In this document: in pieces, positions 33,980 through 42,553 of the stretch
Layout of the letters: each line of letters starts with the position of its first letter
How positions within the stretch are numbered: the first letter of the stretch is position 1
Source: Bacteroidota bacterium
Lineage (GTDB): Bacteria; Bacteroidota; Ignavibacteria; UBA10030; UBA8401
Direction: 5' to 3'
DNA: 64,000 nt
NCBI GenBank assembly: GCA_041658205.1
Contig: JBBAAO010000001.1
Span: 2,728,001 to 2,792,000, forward strand
Notes under the pieces: generated by a model
Told to the model about the DNA's origin: nothing
Database searches by the model: none
Seen by the model: only the letters and a program-made list of their open reading frames with translations
Translations under genes and position numbers: made by a program

Positions 33980-35065
33980 ATGAGCAATCTTGTAGAAAAA
34001 TTACAATCAATAAAACGACGCTTTGCCGAAGTTCAGGAAAAGATGTCCTCCCCTGATGTTGCCTCCAATCAGCAAAAGAGCAAAGAATTGGGACGTGAAT
34101 TTCGCGAACTCTCCGAGATCGTGAAAGCGGCAGATCAATATCTTCGCGTCTATAATAATATCAACAGCAGCAAAGAGGTTCTCGAAATCGGCGGAGATGC
34201 GGAATTGAAGGAAATGGCTCTGGCAGAAATTGCAGAACTTGAACCACAATTAGTAACGCTTGAGAATGATGTTAAGTCATTGCTGGTGCCTAAAGATCCG
34301 AATGATGATCGTAATGTGATTGTCGAAATTCGCGGCGGAACTGGGGGCGAAGAAGCTGCGCTGTTCGCTTCGGATCTCTATCGAATGTACGTCCGTTTCT
34401 GCGAACGGAAAAAATGGCGCGTTGATACGCTTGATTGGAACGAAACCGACAAAGGCGGTTTTAAAGAAGTGACTATGAGCATCGACGGTGAAGATGTGTA
34501 CGGCGTTCTGAAATTTGAAAGCGGTGTCCATCGCGTGCAGCGCGTTCCGGAAACGGAAGCACAAGGGCGGGTCCATACATCAGCAGCTACGGTTGCAATT
34601 ATGCCCCAGGTGGAAGATGTTGAAGAAGTGGTAATTAATCCAGCCGATATTCAATTGGATACTTACCGATCCGGCGGCAAAGGTGGACAGAACGTGAATA
34701 AGGTAGAAACCGCTGTGCGTATCACACACAAACCCTCTGGCATCATCGTGGCATGTCAGCAGGAACGCTCTCAATTTCAAAACCGTGAACGTGCAATGAA
34801 GATGCTCCGTTCAAAATTATACGAAATGAAATTACAGGAACAGCAGAATGAACAGGCCGCCTCGCGAAAATCGATGGTCGGAAGTGGTGACCGTAGTGAC
34901 AAAGTGCGCACATATAATTTTCCGCAAAACCGCGTGACGGATCACCGTATTGGTTTGACATTGTACAATCTTGACCGATTCATTGATGGTGATATAGAAG
35001 AGATGCTGAAATCATTGCGATTAGCAGACAGGGCGGAAAAGTTAAAGGAAGGAATTGCAATGTAA
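33980..35065 (+). CDS. prfA: Peptide chain release factor 1
   Basis: 361 residues from the ATG at 33980, the normal RF1 length. An in-frame TTG at 33896 would add a hydrophobic 28-residue leader that RF1 proteins lack and that covers the hairpin. It recognises UAA/UAG stop codons and triggers peptide release. Visible: coiled N-terminal domain, GGTGGEEAALFASDLYRMY, the release motif GGQ (YRSGGKGGQNVNKVETAVRI) and PAT-like region in VHTSAATVAIMPQ. It lies downstream of the DUF1385 gene and converges with tadA, with 17 bp between them. Confidence 0.96.
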   Translation: MSNLVEKLQSIKRRFAEVQEKMSSPDVASNQQKSKELGREFRELSEIVKAADQYLRVYNNINSSKEVLEIGGDAELKEMALAEIAELEPQLVTLENDVKSLLVPKDPNDDRNVIVEIRGGTGGEEAALFASDLYRMYVRFCERKKWRVDTLDWNETDKGGFKEVTMSIDGEDVYGVLKFESGVHRVQRVPETEAQGRVHTSAATVAIMPQVEDVEEVVINPADIQLDTYRSGGKGGQNVNKVETAVRITHKPSGIIVACQQERSQFQNRERAMKMLRSKLYEMKLQEQQNEQAASRKSMVGSGDRSDKVRTYNFPQNRVTDHRIGLTLYNLDRFIDGDIEEMLKSLRLADRAEKLKEGIAM

Positions 35066-35082
35066 GTTATAACAAGTCGGAA

Positions 35083-35556
35083 TTAACGTTGAGCTGCCGT
35101 ATCTCTTTTTCTTCTTTTCTCAAAAAATTCTTTCACCAATCCCCCGCATTCAATATCCAACACACCGCCAACGACATGTACCTGATGGTTCAGCTTCTTA
35201 TTTTCCGTCACATTCATCACACTTCCGCTTGCTCCCATCTTAGGATCATAACATCCAAACACAATCGTCGGTATGCGGGATAAGACGATCGCACCGGCGC
35301 ACATAGGACACGGTTCCATCGTAATATACAGGATGCAATCTTTCAAGAATTTGTTCTCAAGATGGGCTGCTGCTGCCGTCAAAGCGATCATTTCCGCATG
35401 CGCGGTCGGATCGTGCATCATTTCTACCTGGTTATATCCTTTGGCAATAATAGTATTTTTATGGACGATGACGGCACCGACGGGGACTTCGTTCTGTTCA
35501 AATGCGCGACCCGCTTCGCGGAGTGCGTACTTCATCCAGCGCTCATGCAGCGTCAT
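35083..35556 (-). CDS. tadA: tRNA-specific adenosine deaminase
   Basis: 157 residues. It deaminates A34 of tRNA-Arg(ACG) to inosine. The zinc site is HAE (TAHAEMIALTAAA) and PCPMCAGAI, with the catalytic Glu in HAE. Also visible are VPVGAVIVHKNTIIAKGYN and the C-terminal basic tail FFEKRRKRD. It overlaps the upstream HisKA-protein gene by 4 bp, so the two are probably co-translated. The length is normal. Confidence 0.93.
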   Translation of the reverse strand: MTLHERWMKYALREAGRAFEQNEVPVGAVIVHKNTIIAKGYNQVEMMHDPTAHAEMIALTAAAAHLENKFLKDCILYITMEPCPMCAGAIVLSRIPTIVFGCYDPKMGASGSVMNVTENKKLNHQVHVVGGVLDIECGGLVKEFFEKRRKRDTAAQR

Positions 35557-36104
35557 TGTTTTTTATCTGCGGGGAAAGGAGAAAGTTCTACAAGATTGCC
35601 GACAGGTGATTCGGCAACTTCATAGACCTGTGCGGTGGAAAATTCTTTTAACGCGTGATTGATGCGTTGAGAGGCGACTTCAATTTCTTCGATCTTTTTC
35701 AGCGATTCCGGATCGGTGACACGTTTCTTCAGCAGACGAGTATATCCAAGAATAATCGCCAACGGATTATTAATCTCATGCTTCAAGGTCATAATCACTT
35801 CATGAAGCGTTTGGATCTGTGTCTCTTTCAGTTCAATATGATGTTGTTGTTCCAGAAATTCTTTTTCCCTTCGGTGCAGGCGTTCCCGAAGATCGATCAC
35901 CTTCACTAACACATATGAGAGTACCCACATCCACAACAGCGTATCAAAATGTTGAAGCGCATCAGACGCACCAAAATGACGATGCTTGAACTTGATATAA
36001 AAATCCATCGTGGAGATGAAGTAGTAGCTGTAGATAAAATACGAAGCAAGTATCGCTGGATACCGAAGGACAAAGTCTCGAACAGATTTATAAGCTTTTT
36101 TCAT
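35553..36104 (-). CDS. Membrane protein with HisKA domain but no ATPase domain
   Basis: 183 residues. The N-terminal part has two probable membrane helices (AILASYFIYSYYFISTMDFYI, FDTLLWMWVLSYVLVKVI). A coiled coil (RLHRREKEFLEQQHHIELKE) leads into a HisKA dimerisation helix with the H-box LKHEINNPLAIILGYTRLLKK. The protein ends about 40 residues later with no N, G1 or G2 ATP-binding box; the frame closes naturally and overlaps tadA, so it is not a frameshifted kinase as far as I can see. It may be a phosphotransfer protein, a kinase decoy or a remnant. The partner is unknown. Confidence 0.75.
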   Translation of the reverse strand: MKKAYKSVRDFVLRYPAILASYFIYSYYFISTMDFYIKFKHRHFGASDALQHFDTLLWMWVLSYVLVKVIDLRERLHRREKEFLEQQHHIELKETQIQTLHEVIMTLKHEINNPLAIILGYTRLLKKRVTDPESLKKIEEIEVASQRINHALKEFSTAQVYEVAESPVGNLVELSPFPADKKQ

Positions 36105-36256
36105 GAAAAAAAATATTGTCTCAAATAATCATTCGAATAAAGATAGTGAGAACAGCTAATGGATGCAAATAAAAGGACAAAAAAAACTTCCACCATTTCC
36201 CATTACTATACAACGCCCTGTTTCACGAGACATTGCATAGAAATTATGTCAAATGC

Positions 36257-38731
36257 TTATTTAATGGTTGAATTTAACAAAATATTTTTTGATGAATTGC
36301 CAATAAGTATTTGATATCCTTTTGATGAACGGGTCCAAACATTTTTCACATCATCATAATATTGAAACGAAGAAGTGTTCAATTTCAATGTGACATTCTT
36401 TTGTTCACCGGGCGCAAGGGTTATGCGTGTAAACGCCTTTAATTCTTTTTCCGGCCGGATGACTTTGGGTTTATTATCTTTCACATAGAGTTGAATTACT
36501 TCCGATCCGGCAACTGAACCGGTATTTTTTACATCGATGGAGATTTCATAGGTATTATTTTTTTTGGATTGAACTTTCAAATTTGATAATGTAAAAGTTG
36601 TGTACGACATTCCAAAACCAAACGGAAATAACGGTTCAACATTTTTCGTATCGAAATATCGATACCCAACCATGATACCTTCTTTATATTCCACCTCGCC
36701 ATTAGCGCCCGGAAAATTTCCAAACGCCGGATAATCTTCCCATTTTTTTGCTATCGTAAAGGGAAGTTTCCCTGAAGGATTTTGAATTCCCGTAAGCACC
36801 TCAACCATCGCCTGCGTTCCTTCCTGTCCCGGGAAGAATGCCCACACCAATGAACGGACATTATTGATCCATGGCAAAAGGTTCACTTGTGCACCGGCAT
36901 TCAGGATAACGATTGTATTTTGATTCACTTTTGTAACTTCGTTGATCAATTGGATCTGATTCTCAGGCAGATCGATCGATTGACGGTCGGAGCCTTCCGA
37001 CTCTTGATGCTGTGAATGACCGGCAAAGATCAAAGCCACGGAACTTTGTTTGGCAATCTCAACAGCTGCGGTCAGTTCGTTTTCGTTCGGCTTTGTCCAA
37101 CCTAATAATGCAACAGCATCCCCGCCGTTCTCATAATACTCTACTTTCACATCGTAAAATTTTGCTGCGTCAAGATTGACCTTGACCGTGCGTGCTTCCA
37201 CTCCATGGTCCATCCAATTGTCGATAAGGAGTTTTCCATCAATAAATAATCGAATGCCATCATCACTCGCAGCCGTGATCTCATATGTTCCGGTCAGATC
37301 AGGTTTAAGTCTGCTCGTCCACCGGACAGAAAAATTATCGACACCGAAACCTTCAGCGGGTTGTTCACCTCCCCAACGGAATTCAATATTCTTGTCAACA
37401 CGACGAAGGGCGGGCTCTCCTTTTAATTCCTTATTGTTGAAATATTCAGCTAGCAGCCCATTTTTCCCTGTTGTATCATTCGGAACAAAAAAGAATTGCG
37501 GTTCGATTGTAGGAACATCACTGATAAGCCTGGCACCCATAGCAAAAGAAATTGATGAATTCGGAAATGCCTTTTTAATTCCATCCAGCGGTGTTTCTCT
37601 GAACGCCGGAACAACCATCGAACTACCGCCACCGCCACTTCGCAGAACATCAGCATTCGGTCCGATAACAGCAATGGACTTCACTGAAACTGGACTCAAC
37701 GGAAGCATATTATTTTCATTCTTCAAGAGAACGATGCCAGCCCGGGCAACATCTAAAGCGACGGCACGATGCTCGGGGGCGTTCGTCATCGGCTTTTCAG
37801 ACGGCTTATCAAAATATCCCATACGGAACATCACTCGAAGCATGCGTTTTATCTTATCATCAACCGTCGATTCTTTTACCTTCCCATCTTTTTTAAGAGG
37901 AAGAAGTTTTTCTTTCGTCAGAAAATCACCTCCTGGCATTTCAAGATCAAGTCCGTACGTAACAACACCCTCCGTGTTATGAACAGCTCCCCAATCGGAC
38001 ATAACAAGTCCGTCGAACTTCCATTCCTTCTTCAATACAGTATTGAGAAGCATTTCATTTTCGCTACAATACTGCCCATTCAATTTATTATATGCGCACA
38101 TAATTGCTTCGGTCTTTGCCTCCTGTACCGCCGCTTTGAATGCAGGAAAATAAATTTCGTACAAAGCGCGTTTATCCACTTTGGCATTCACACTCATCCG
38201 ATCTGTTTCTTGATTGTTGACTGCAAAATGTTTTGTGGTCGCAACAACACCTTCACCTTGCACACCTTTTACATACGAGACAGCGATTCGTGATGTCAGG
38301 AACGGATCCTCTCCATAACTTTCAAAATTACGTCCCCCTTGCGGCACACGATTAATGTTCACACATGGGCCGAGGATTGTATTTCTTTCCTTCGCTTTTG
38401 TTTCACGCGCTAGCGCCCATCCATATCGGCCGGCAAGCGATGTATCAAATGTCGCCGCCAGCATAATCGCTGAAGGAAATGCAACGGAAGAATCCCAACG
38501 AACACCGACCGGACCGTCCGTCATCGTCAACGCAGGAATGCCGAGCCGTGCAAGTGGTTTGGATGCAAAACCGGTTCCGCTGAGCATATCCACTTTTTCT
38601 TCCAACGTCATTTGTTTTAACAAATCGCTAACGCGATCTTCTATTTTTGCTGCTGAATTTTTGTAGAGCGGAGTCTGAGAGATTCCCAGACTAAATCCAA
38701 CAAGTAATAAAACGAAGAGTTGTTTCTGCAT
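36257..38731 (-). CDS. GH3 beta-glucosidase-type enzyme with PA14 insert
   Basis: 824 residues with a signal peptide (MQKQLFVLLLVGFSLGIS). The GH3 barrel has KHFAVNNQETDR and the nucleophile Asp near 244 (GLVMSDWGAVHNT). The second GH3 domain includes NMLPLSP, VAVIGPNAD, and IFAGHSQHQESEGSDRQSIDLP. A PA14 domain (about 395-545; GLLAEYFNNKEL, ITAASDDGIRLFIDGKLLID) is inserted, and a fibronectin-III-like domain ends the protein. It has no lipobox or sorting domain, so it is likely periplasmic. Activity on beta-linked oligosaccharides is inferred from the family. SD AAGGA. It is the last gene of the locus. Confidence 0.92.
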   Translation of the reverse strand: MQKQLFVLLLVGFSLGISQTPLYKNSAAKIEDRVSDLLKQMTLEEKVDMLSGTGFASKPLARLGIPALTMTDGPVGVRWDSSVAFPSAIMLAATFDTSLAGRYGWALARETKAKERNTILGPCVNINRVPQGGRNFESYGEDPFLTSRIAVSYVKGVQGEGVVATTKHFAVNNQETDRMSVNAKVDKRALYEIYFPAFKAAVQEAKTEAIMCAYNKLNGQYCSENEMLLNTVLKKEWKFDGLVMSDWGAVHNTEGVVTYGLDLEMPGGDFLTKEKLLPLKKDGKVKESTVDDKIKRMLRVMFRMGYFDKPSEKPMTNAPEHRAVALDVARAGIVLLKNENNMLPLSPVSVKSIAVIGPNADVLRSGGGGSSMVVPAFRETPLDGIKKAFPNSSISFAMGARLISDVPTIEPQFFFVPNDTTGKNGLLAEYFNNKELKGEPALRRVDKNIEFRWGGEQPAEGFGVDNFSVRWTSRLKPDLTGTYEITAASDDGIRLFIDGKLLIDNWMDHGVEARTVKVNLDAAKFYDVKVEYYENGGDAVALLGWTKPNENELTAAVEIAKQSSVALIFAGHSQHQESEGSDRQSIDLPENQIQLINEVTKVNQNTIVILNAGAQVNLLPWINNVRSLVWAFFPGQEGTQAMVEVLTGIQNPSGKLPFTIAKKWEDYPAFGNFPGANGEVEYKEGIMVGYRYFDTKNVEPLFPFGFGMSYTTFTLSNLKVQSKKNNTYEISIDVKNTGSVAGSEVIQLYVKDNKPKVIRPEKELKAFTRITLAPGEQKNVTLKLNTSSFQYYDDVKNVWTRSSKGYQILIGNSSKNILLNSTIK

Positions 38732-38754
38732 CGTATATCCTTCCGTAATTAGTA

Positions 38755-40557
38755 TTAATAGATCAGCCCAAAACCATAAGGAAATAACGGATCATAATTT
38801 GAGTCACCTTCATTGATTGGAACTTGTTGAATGGTGCGGGGCCAAGAGTGAGGAAGTTTTCCTGAAAAATTATAGTCACCAAACAGCACATCGGACAGAC
38901 CACGGCCTTCGGTACCGGGAAGCCACGCCGCTACAAATGCATCAGCTTGTGTTAATGCCGAATTGATGATCAAAGGACGACCGGAAATAAGAACGACTAC
39001 CACAGGAATATTTGTCGCTTTCACCAATGATATTGCATTTTGATCTTCCTGCGACAATGTAAGCAGATTATTATCTCCTGCCCCTTCGGCGTATGGAGTT
39101 TCTCCGACCACGATAATTCCCACATCTGCACCTGCTGCCCCGCTTCCATCCAAAGAGTATGTTACAACGGTGTTCGAAGAAACTGTTTGTTTCACCGCAT
39201 TCAGTATTGATGTACCTGTTGTTATTGCTCCGCTTCCCCCTTGCCAGGATATTGTCCACCCTCCGCATTGGTTGCCAATATTGTCTGCATTTTTTCCGGA
39301 GACATGAATTCTGTTCAGATTTTTTTTCAACGGAAGTGTGGAATCCGCATTCTTCAAAAGCACTAACGATTGCCGTACGCACTCTCGAGCTACCAGACGA
39401 TGTTCATCGGAACCGATCTGCGATGTAAATGTCCGATCCGTGTATGGTTTTTCGAATAAACCCATCTGCAATTTCACTCTTACGATTCTTCGAACTGCAT
39501 CATTAATTCGAATCATCGGCACTTTACCGGCAGTCACAAGTTTTTTAAGCTCCGCTATGAATGTCACATAGTTGTATGGTACCATCACCATATCAATTCC
39601 GGCATTAATGGCAATTTCAATATCCGTCGGATAATCGCCTGCTAATTGATCGATCGCTGCCCAATCAGATACAACAAAACCTTTAAACCCCAATTCCGTT
39701 TTCAGGACATCAGTAATTAAATATTTGTGCCCATGCATTTTGATATTGTTCCAACTGTTGTACGAAACCATCACTGAACCTAATCCCTGCTTCATAGCTT
39801 CTATATAACCAGGCAAATGGAGCGCACGTAATTCTGCTTCTGATAATTGCGTGTTCCCCTGATCGTCACCACCCATCGTTCCGCCATCACCAACAAAGTG
39901 TTTAGCGCAGGCAAGAATTTCTGTTGATCCGCCGTTTAGCGAACCTTGAAATCCTTTTACAGAGGCAGGAGCCATCATCGACTGCAATTCCGGAGTTTCA
40001 CCAAATCCTTCATACGTTCTTCCCCACCGTTCGTCTCGTGGAACAGCGATACACGGTGCAAACGTCCAATCGATCCCTGTGCCAGCGACTTCTTTTGCTA
40101 CAATGGCAGAAGCCCTTTGCACTAATTCTGGATTCCGGGTTGCACCCATACCAATGTTTTGCGGAAAGATGACAGCCCCTTTTACATTATTGTGACCATG
40201 GACAGCATCAATACCATACAACAGCGGAATTTTTAACCGCGTTTGTAAAGCATATGCCTGAAATCCGTCATACATATCTGCCCAAGCGACAGGAGTATTT
40301 ATTGCAGGTGCAGAACCACCTCCGCTCAGCAATGAACCGAGAAAATACGTTTTAATATCAGACGTACTCCGTAATGCCGAACGTTCTGCCTGTGTCATCT
40401 GACCAACTTTCTCATCGAGAGTCATCTGCGACAACAGATCATCAACTCGTTCGTCGATAGATTTTGTTTTTGCAGCAGTCACGTTTGATTCATCTTTTTT
40501 ACAACCGGGAACTAAAAAAAGAAACAATAGCGATATAAGGAAATAAATGTTTTTCAT
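38755..40557 (-). CDS. GH3 glycosidase, predicted lipoprotein
   Basis: 600 residues. The signal peptide ends in a lipobox (LVPGC, C19), so membrane-anchored. Conserved parts are IPLLYGIDAVHGHNNV, WGRTYEGFGETPEL, CAKHFVGDGGT and nucleophile Asp near 296 (GFVVSDWAAIDQL). The C-terminal domain has IIVVGETPYAEGAGD with the acid/base region, and ends in GKLPHSWP. It is a paralogue of the GH3 at 57764. These features fit beta-glucosidase/exo-beta-glucanase types such as barley ExoI. It starts 4 bp after the GH5 stop, in one operon. Confidence 0.9.
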   Translation of the reverse strand: MKNIYFLISLLFLFLVPGCKKDESNVTAAKTKSIDERVDDLLSQMTLDEKVGQMTQAERSALRSTSDIKTYFLGSLLSGGGSAPAINTPVAWADMYDGFQAYALQTRLKIPLLYGIDAVHGHNNVKGAVIFPQNIGMGATRNPELVQRASAIVAKEVAGTGIDWTFAPCIAVPRDERWGRTYEGFGETPELQSMMAPASVKGFQGSLNGGSTEILACAKHFVGDGGTMGGDDQGNTQLSEAELRALHLPGYIEAMKQGLGSVMVSYNSWNNIKMHGHKYLITDVLKTELGFKGFVVSDWAAIDQLAGDYPTDIEIAINAGIDMVMVPYNYVTFIAELKKLVTAGKVPMIRINDAVRRIVRVKLQMGLFEKPYTDRTFTSQIGSDEHRLVARECVRQSLVLLKNADSTLPLKKNLNRIHVSGKNADNIGNQCGGWTISWQGGSGAITTGTSILNAVKQTVSSNTVVTYSLDGSGAAGADVGIIVVGETPYAEGAGDNNLLTLSQEDQNAISLVKATNIPVVVVLISGRPLIINSALTQADAFVAAWLPGTEGRGLSDVLFGDYNFSGKLPHSWPRTIQQVPINEGDSNYDPLFPYGFGLIY

Positions 40558-40561
40558 AAAA

Positions 40562-42538
40562 TCATTTCAAAAGCATAAGCATTTTTGTGGAAGAAAAATT
40601 TCCTGCCCGCACCGTGTAATAGTATACTCCGCTGGGAAAATCTGATGCGTTCCATTGAACGGAATGTTCTCCCTGTAGCTTTTCATCACTTACTAACGTA
40701 ACGACTTCTTTCCCAAGAAGATCATATAATTTCAATGATACAAATTCATTCGTTGGTATTTGGTACCGAATTGTTGTTGTGGGATTAAACGGATTTGGGA
40801 AATTCTGTTTAAGAGAATATTGAACGGGAATTGTTTCACCGCCAACTGAAGAGATTGGTCCGCTATATGCGACATCAACATAATTAAGATTGAACCCTCC
40901 AAAATATTGGTTTAATGTTAAGAGGTGCATTCCCGCGGTTAGGTCAACGGTGCCGAGCGTTGTAGTACCCCAAGATTGCCAGCCGCCGGTTTGCGATAAC
41001 GGAACCAACACTTGATCTTTTTCATCCCAACGCATTCCAATGTACCCTCCGGCATTACTTACGGCCGCTCGGAGGTTCACCTTGTATGAACCACTTTGTG
41101 TGACATTTACCGTATATGTTGTAAATTCCCCTGTTTCCGTCCAACCGATGTTATATCCATTGGTAATGTCGTCGGAGCATTTTTCAATATCTACTCCGTC
41201 ATTTCGGTATGTCCATCCATTATTCCACGTAGACTTATTGTCCGTATTTGTGTAGACAATATCTTTGTAAGCAATTCCGTTTTTTCCATAATCATAGTTT
41301 GTAAGGAATATTTTTCCGGGAATGGTATTGGAAGCGTATGGTCTTCGCGCATTATCGTACGGTTGGCGAATCATGGCATCAATCACTCCCTCGTTATAGA
41401 TGCATTTTTCCAATGCTAATCCTTCTGCCATTCCCATGAGACCTTTCATTGCATCGTCTGCAGTTGGTTTTGTTGCTTGACCTTTCCAGTAACGAAGAAG
41501 TGCTTCATATTCGTTGCTCATGGGAATAGAAAATGGACCGTTGATGGTTGCAAATTTTTTTAACGTCCACCAAGACCATCCGATTTTGTTGCTTTCCAAC
41601 AGCGAGATACAATCCGTAAACCATGAATTTGAATTTTCTCCGGATTCCCCCATCCATAAAGGACGATTTGTGTTACTTCGAAGGGTCAACAAATAGTTAA
41701 TCGAATTACCATCAGTCGAATTCCAATATTTATGGAAACTCCATACCATATTGTCATCCCACGCAGGAGTCATTCCATTAAAATCAGTCGCATACCAATT
41801 CCCCTCGACAAAGATAATATGCGTGGTATCGACAGAGCGAATTGCTGCTGTAATTGCCACCGAAAGATCTCGGAGAGGTTTGTTCGATGGTGGAAGATCC
41901 CATGCCGGTTCATTCAGAATATCATATCCGCCGATCCATTGTTCATTTTTATACCATTCCGCCAGTTTTTTCCAAAGTGCAATCGTCCTTTGTTTATTTG
42001 AATCACTTTGCCATAATGAAGGATTTGCCGGATTGTAGTCGCTGATATTATTTGCGCTCTGTCCTCCCTGAGCCCCATGAAGATCAAGGATCAGATATAT
42101 TTTACTATCGGCACACCAACGCAGCAAACTATCAGTAATGACGAATCCTTCTGTTCTCCAAGTTCCATCTGCATTCATATAGAAATCCCAATGCATCGGT
42201 AAACGAATGGAGTTGAATCCGAGTTGCGCCAAACGTTCGATATCTTTTCTTTGCACAAAATTTTGCCGGAATGCATTCCAAAATGTATCTGCTCGCTGAA
42301 TACCAACCACATCGATTACTTTTTTCTTGATTTCCCACGGTGCATTTGCAAATGAAGACATTTGAAACATGTACCCTTCGGGAAGCATCCATCCTCCGAG
42401 CCCCATACCCCGCAGGATAATCTCGTTTCCTTGCCCGTCAACAATCGTCGTTCCGGAGACTTTCAGGAATCCATCACATAATGCGACAGATGAATGAATA
42501 ATGACAAACATAACAATGAAACAATTTAGTTTTTTCAT
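40562..42538 (-). CDS. T9SS-exported GH5 endoglucanase-type enzyme with CBM6-like domain
   Basis: 658 residues with a signal peptide. The GH5 barrel (about 25-345) has LRGMGLGGWMLPEGYMFQ, the acid/base Glu near 210 (GGYDILNEPAWD) and the nucleophile Glu near 296 (WMGESGENSNSWF). A linker leads to a CBM6-like beta-sandwich (about 430-565; GWTYRNDGVDIEKCSDDITN). The C-terminal sorting domain (KQNFPNPFNPTTTIRYQIP ... MLMLLK) directs T9SS export. It is closely similar to the next GH5 (42554) and probably arose by tandem duplication. The substrate is probably a beta-glucan; the exact bond is not known. Confidence 0.9.
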   Translation of the reverse strand: MKKLNCFIVMFVIIHSSVALCDGFLKVSGTTIVDGQGNEIILRGMGLGGWMLPEGYMFQMSSFANAPWEIKKKVIDVVGIQRADTFWNAFRQNFVQRKDIERLAQLGFNSIRLPMHWDFYMNADGTWRTEGFVITDSLLRWCADSKIYLILDLHGAQGGQSANNISDYNPANPSLWQSDSNKQRTIALWKKLAEWYKNEQWIGGYDILNEPAWDLPPSNKPLRDLSVAITAAIRSVDTTHIIFVEGNWYATDFNGMTPAWDDNMVWSFHKYWNSTDGNSINYLLTLRSNTNRPLWMGESGENSNSWFTDCISLLESNKIGWSWWTLKKFATINGPFSIPMSNEYEALLRYWKGQATKPTADDAMKGLMGMAEGLALEKCIYNEGVIDAMIRQPYDNARRPYASNTIPGKIFLTNYDYGKNGIAYKDIVYTNTDNKSTWNNGWTYRNDGVDIEKCSDDITNGYNIGWTETGEFTTYTVNVTQSGSYKVNLRAAVSNAGGYIGMRWDEKDQVLVPLSQTGGWQSWGTTTLGTVDLTAGMHLLTLNQYFGGFNLNYVDVAYSGPISSVGGETIPVQYSLKQNFPNPFNPTTTIRYQIPTNEFVSLKLYDLLGKEVVTLVSDEKLQGEHSVQWNASDFPSGVYYYTVRAGNFSSTKMLMLLK

Positions 42539-42553
42539 AAGCGTAATGAGAGA

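Noticed and set aside
37176..37982. Long open frame on the plus strand (268 codons)
   Set aside because: It lies entirely antisense to the GH3 gene at 36257-38731, whose motifs are clear. The antisense product has no recognisable domain.
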